Positions 21,264 to 23,688 of a DNA stretch of 23,688 nt are shown piece after piece. Position 1 is the first letter of the stretch; the number at the start of each line of letters is the position of its first letter. A program made the position numbers and the translations under genes. Source of the DNA: Lachnospiraceae bacterium UBA1258 (GTDB taxonomy: Bacteria > Bacillota > Clostridia > Lachnospirales > Lachnospiraceae); the NCBI GenBank assembly GCA_002308235.1, contig DBVS01000123.1, positions 6,011 to 29,698 on the forward strand, written 5' to 3'. Below the pieces are notes generated by a model that saw only the letters and a list, made by a program, of their open reading frames with translations, was not told the DNA's origin and did no database searches.

Positions 21264-23570
21264 ATGAGTGAAATCAGAAGACTCCCGGCAATAATCGTAA
21301 AAGATGCGGCTTTGCTGCCGGGAATGATAGTAAACTTCACGATCATACAAAAGAAGGTGGCTGCCTCCTGCGAAGAAGCAATCAAGGGAGACGGTCTGGT
21401 TTTCGTTGCATCTCAGAAAGCACCCTCCGAGAAGGTCACGAAGGAATCTTTATATGAGATCGGTGCGGTCGCTTTTATCCGCCAGATAAACAAGCTTCCC
21501 GACAAAAGTTTTCAGGTGATGCTTGAAAGCAAAGTCCGGGCCCGCATAGTTTCGGTTGACGCCGACGGAGGTTTCTTTGTGGATGTGGAAGAAGTTCCGG
21601 ATGATGAATCCGACATCGACAGGATCGAAAAAGAAGCCATGCTTCGTTACTTAAGAGAGCTGTTTCTGGACCTCGTAAGCGTCAAACCCGGCATCGCGAA
21701 AAACGCATCCAAGAACATGAGTGACACGGAAAGTCTGGGCTCGACAGTTGACATGATAGCTGTCAATACACCATTACCCTATGAGACGAAACTCATGCTT
21801 TTGTCCCTTACAAATGTAAGAGACCGATATGAAAAAACGGTCACTGTCTTAAATGATGAGATCCAGGTTGCCAGAGTAAAGGATGACCTTAAGAACAAGG
21901 TCAAGGAAAAGGTTTCGAAGAGCCAGAGGGATTATTACCTCAGAGAGGAAATGAATTCCATCCGAAAGGAGCTGGGAGAAGATCCTCTGTCCGAAGAGCA
22001 GGAGCTTAAGGACGAGCTTGAGAAACTTACGGCAAGCGATGAAGTCAAAGCCAAGATAGAAAAAGAGATCAATCGTCTTTCAACCTTAAGGGACGGCGGA
22101 AGCGAAGCCCAGGTTGAGCGAAGTTATATAGAGACGCTTCTGGAAATGCCCTGGGACAAAATGTCCGAGGACAGCAACGATATCGTAAAAGCAAAGGAGA
22201 TCCTGGACCGTGATCACTACGGCCTTGAAAAGGTGAAGGAAAGGATCCTTGAGTTCCTTGCCGTAAGGACCCTCACCGGAAAGGGCGGCGGTCCCATTAT
22301 CTGTCTCATCGGACCTCCCGGAACCGGTAAAACCTCCATCGCCAGGAGCATTGCCGATGCGCTTAACAAGCAATATGTTCGCGTGTCTTTGGGCGGCGTC
22401 AGGGACGAGGCCGAGATCAGAGGCCACAGACGCACCTATGTGGGTGCCATGCCCGGTAACATAGCAAACGGCCTTAAGCAGGCGGGAGTGAAGAACCCCC
22501 TTATGCTTCTTGACGAAATTGACAAGGTCAGCAGCGATTACAAGGGAGACACCTCCTCAGCGCTTCTTGAAGTATTGGACAGCGAGCAGAATTCCCATTT
22601 CAGAGACCATTATGTAGGCATTCCCATAGACCTTTCGGAGGTTTTGTTTGTCGCTACCGCTAACTCCGCAAGCGATATTCCGAGACCTCTTTACGATCGT
22701 ATGGAGATCATTGAGGTAAGTTCCTACACCGAAAACGAGAAATTCCACATCGCGAAGGATTATCTTTTAAAGAAGCAGTTTGAAAAGAACGGCCTTTCCG
22801 AAAAGAAGCTTTCGGTAAATGATGCGGCTTTAAAGAAAATCATTGCTTCTTACACAAGAGAAGCCGGCGTCAGAGAACTTGAGCGTAAGATCGGAGAGAT
22901 CTGTCGTAAAGCCGCTCGTGAGATCCTTGAAGACAACGTTAAAAAGGTTTGCGTAAACAGCAAAAACCTTACCGATTTCCTCGGCAAAGAAAAATACAGA
23001 CGCGAATCCGAACTTAAGACCGACAAGACCGGTATTGCGAGGGGTCTTGCCTGGACGCCCGTAGGCGGTGATACCCTTCAGATCGAAGTAAATATCATGC
23101 CCGGCAAAGGAAATGTGGAACTCACGGGTCAGATGGGCGATGTAATGAAGGAATCCGCCATGGCCGGAATCAGCTACATCCGCTCCGTTGCGGGAAAATA
23201 TAAGATCGAGCCCGATTTCTTTGAGAAAAACGATATTCACATACATATTCCGGAGGGTGCGGTTCCAAAAGACGGACCGAGTGCCGGAATTACGATGGCG
23301 ACTGCGGTTCTTTCCGCAATTACCAAAATCCCCGTAAGCGGGCGTCTTGCTATGACCGGAGAAATCACTCTTCGAGGCCGCGTACTTCCCGTGGGAGGGC
23401 TCAAAGAAAAGATTCTTGCCGCCAAGAATGTGGGAATCCACAGAGTTTTGGTGCCGGAAGAAAACAAGCCCGATATTGAGGAAATCTCTGCAGAAATCAG
23501 AGAGAACATGGACATCATCTACGTTTCTTCGATGAATGAAGTAACCAAAGAGGCTCTTGTAAACAAATGA
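21264..23570 (+). CDS. lon: ATP-dependent protease Lon (LonA)
   Basis: A 768-residue LonA protease that degrades misfolded and regulatory proteins in the cytoplasm. The order is the N-terminal substrate-binding domain (about 5-200), a coiled-coil linker with SQRDYYLREEM, the AAA+ domain (Walker A GPPGTGKT 350-357, Walker B LMLLDEIDK 413-421), and the C-terminal serine protease domain with catalytic S673 in PKDGPSAG and K716 in GLKEK, 43 residues apart as in E. coli Lon. Length is normal for the family. The ribosome site before ATG 21264 is weak (GGGAA about 10 bases upstream), and GC-rich hairpins precede it, so translation or transcription may be limited. Its stop overlaps the next start as ATGA. 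Confidence 0.98.
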   Translation: MSEIRRLPAIIVKDAALLPGMIVNFTIIQKKVAASCEEAIKGDGLVFVASQKAPSEKVTKESLYEIGAVAFIRQINKLPDKSFQVMLESKVRARIVSVDADGGFFVDVEEVPDDESDIDRIEKEAMLRYLRELFLDLVSVKPGIAKNASKNMSDTESLGSTVDMIAVNTPLPYETKLMLLSLTNVRDRYEKTVTVLNDEIQVARVKDDLKNKVKEKVSKSQRDYYLREEMNSIRKELGEDPLSEEQELKDELEKLTASDEVKAKIEKEINRLSTLRDGGSEAQVERSYIETLLEMPWDKMSEDSNDIVKAKEILDRDHYGLEKVKERILEFLAVRTLTGKGGGPIICLIGPPGTGKTSIARSIADALNKQYVRVSLGGVRDEAEIRGHRRTYVGAMPGNIANGLKQAGVKNPLMLLDEIDKVSSDYKGDTSSALLEVLDSEQNSHFRDHYVGIPIDLSEVLFVATANSASDIPRPLYDRMEIIEVSSYTENEKFHIAKDYLLKKQFEKNGLSEKKLSVNDAALKKIIASYTREAGVRELERKIGEICRKAAREILEDNVKKVCVNSKNLTDFLGKEKYRRESELKTDKTGIARGLAWTPVGGDTLQIEVNIMPGKGNVELTGQMGDVMKESAMAGISYIRSVAGKYKIEPDFFEKNDIHIHIPEGAVPKDGPSAGITMATAVLSAITKIPVSGRLAMTGEITLRGRVLPVGGLKEKILAAKNVGIHRVLVPEENKPDIEEISAEIRENMDIIYVSSMNEVTKEALVNK

Positions 23571-23688
23571 CGGACTTTAAGATAAAAACTGCAGAACTGG
23601 AGACTGTATGCGGGATTACCAGCAAACTTCCGGTAAATATACTGCCGGAGGTTGCTTTCGCGGGTAAGAGTAATGTGGGAAAATCCTC
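23567..23688 (+). CDS. engB: Ribosome biogenesis GTPase EngB (YsxC/YihA), N-terminal part, truncated by window end
   Basis: The first 40 residues are visible. They end in PEVAFAGKSNVGKSS, matching the G1 loop context of the EngB/YsxC GTPases (usually AGRSNVGKSSL; here Lys replaces Arg before SNVGKS). EngB assists assembly of the large ribosomal subunit. The start ATG 23567 shares bases with the lon stop (ATGA), a clear translational coupling, and lon-engB adjacency is common in Firmicutes, which supports the call. The remainder lies beyond the window. Confidence 0.93.
   Translation, partial: MTDFKIKTAELETVCGITSKLPVNILPEVAFAGKSNVGKS

Noticed and set aside
1..23688. tRNA, rRNA, riboswitch, prophage, transposase or integrase
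   Set aside because: Looked for on both strands, by eye; no cloverleaf, conserved aptamer core, or recombinase/transposase motif was recognised.

Overview
The window reads as a chromosomal segment of a low-to-moderate GC anaerobic Firmicute, most like a Lachnospiraceae (Butyrivibrio or Roseburia type) clostridium. This rests on protein style, strong AGGAGG-type ribosome binding sites, GTG/TTG starts, a stand-alone glycyl-radical (GrcA-like) protein that implies anaerobic pyruvate formate-lyase metabolism, a class B sortase, and the order tig-clpP-clpX-lon-engB. No species can be named from sequence alone. No rRNA, tRNA, insertion sequence or CRISPR array was seen. No gap longer than about 200 bases lacks a gene.

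Layout. (1) 1-2656, redox/anaerobic block: the 3' end of valS, a Crp/Fnr-family regulator, then a perfect GTAAC-N4-GTTAC dyad upstream of a GrcA-like glycyl-radical protein, then thioredoxin with its own promoter, closed by a bidirectional terminator. (2) 2655-8287, accessory module: a divergently transcribed helix-turn-helix regulator of RNPP/Rgg-like design; a conspicuously AT-rich winged-helix protein of the HTH_42 (AlkZ/YcaQ DNA glycosylase) family with a QAQ catalytic-type motif; and two full-length ABC exporters that overlap it and each other. A terminator closes the module. (3) 8292-11437: a YtrA-type GntR repressor with its promoter and a repeat-rich operator, an ABC ATPase and a large permease, all overlapping. 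(4) 11441-13281: a class B sortase with a Pro-Glu spacer and its probable dedicated substrate, a secreted protein with a VPKTG sorting signal, then a strong terminator. (5) 13423-17851: FapA-like (DUF342) polymer-type protein, FolC, an overlooked 47-residue acidic protein and a zinc-ribbon/TPR membrane protein. (6) 17883-23688: trigger factor, ClpP, ClpX, Lon and the start of the GTPase EngB, a protein quality-control cluster.

The most interesting parts are the accessory module, where a DNA-adduct glycosylase homologue is translationally coupled to a two-subunit exporter, a layout expected for self-protection against or export of a DNA-damaging or antimicrobial compound; the Crp/Fnr-dyad-GrcA arrangement, which resembles FNR control of yfiD/grcA in Escherichia coli; and the sortase B with an adjacent non-standard substrate. 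Several small cis elements were also found: a ribosome-site-masking hairpin between tig and clpP, a 9-bp-periodic operator at the GntR promoter, and GC-rich palindromes flanking the protease cluster.
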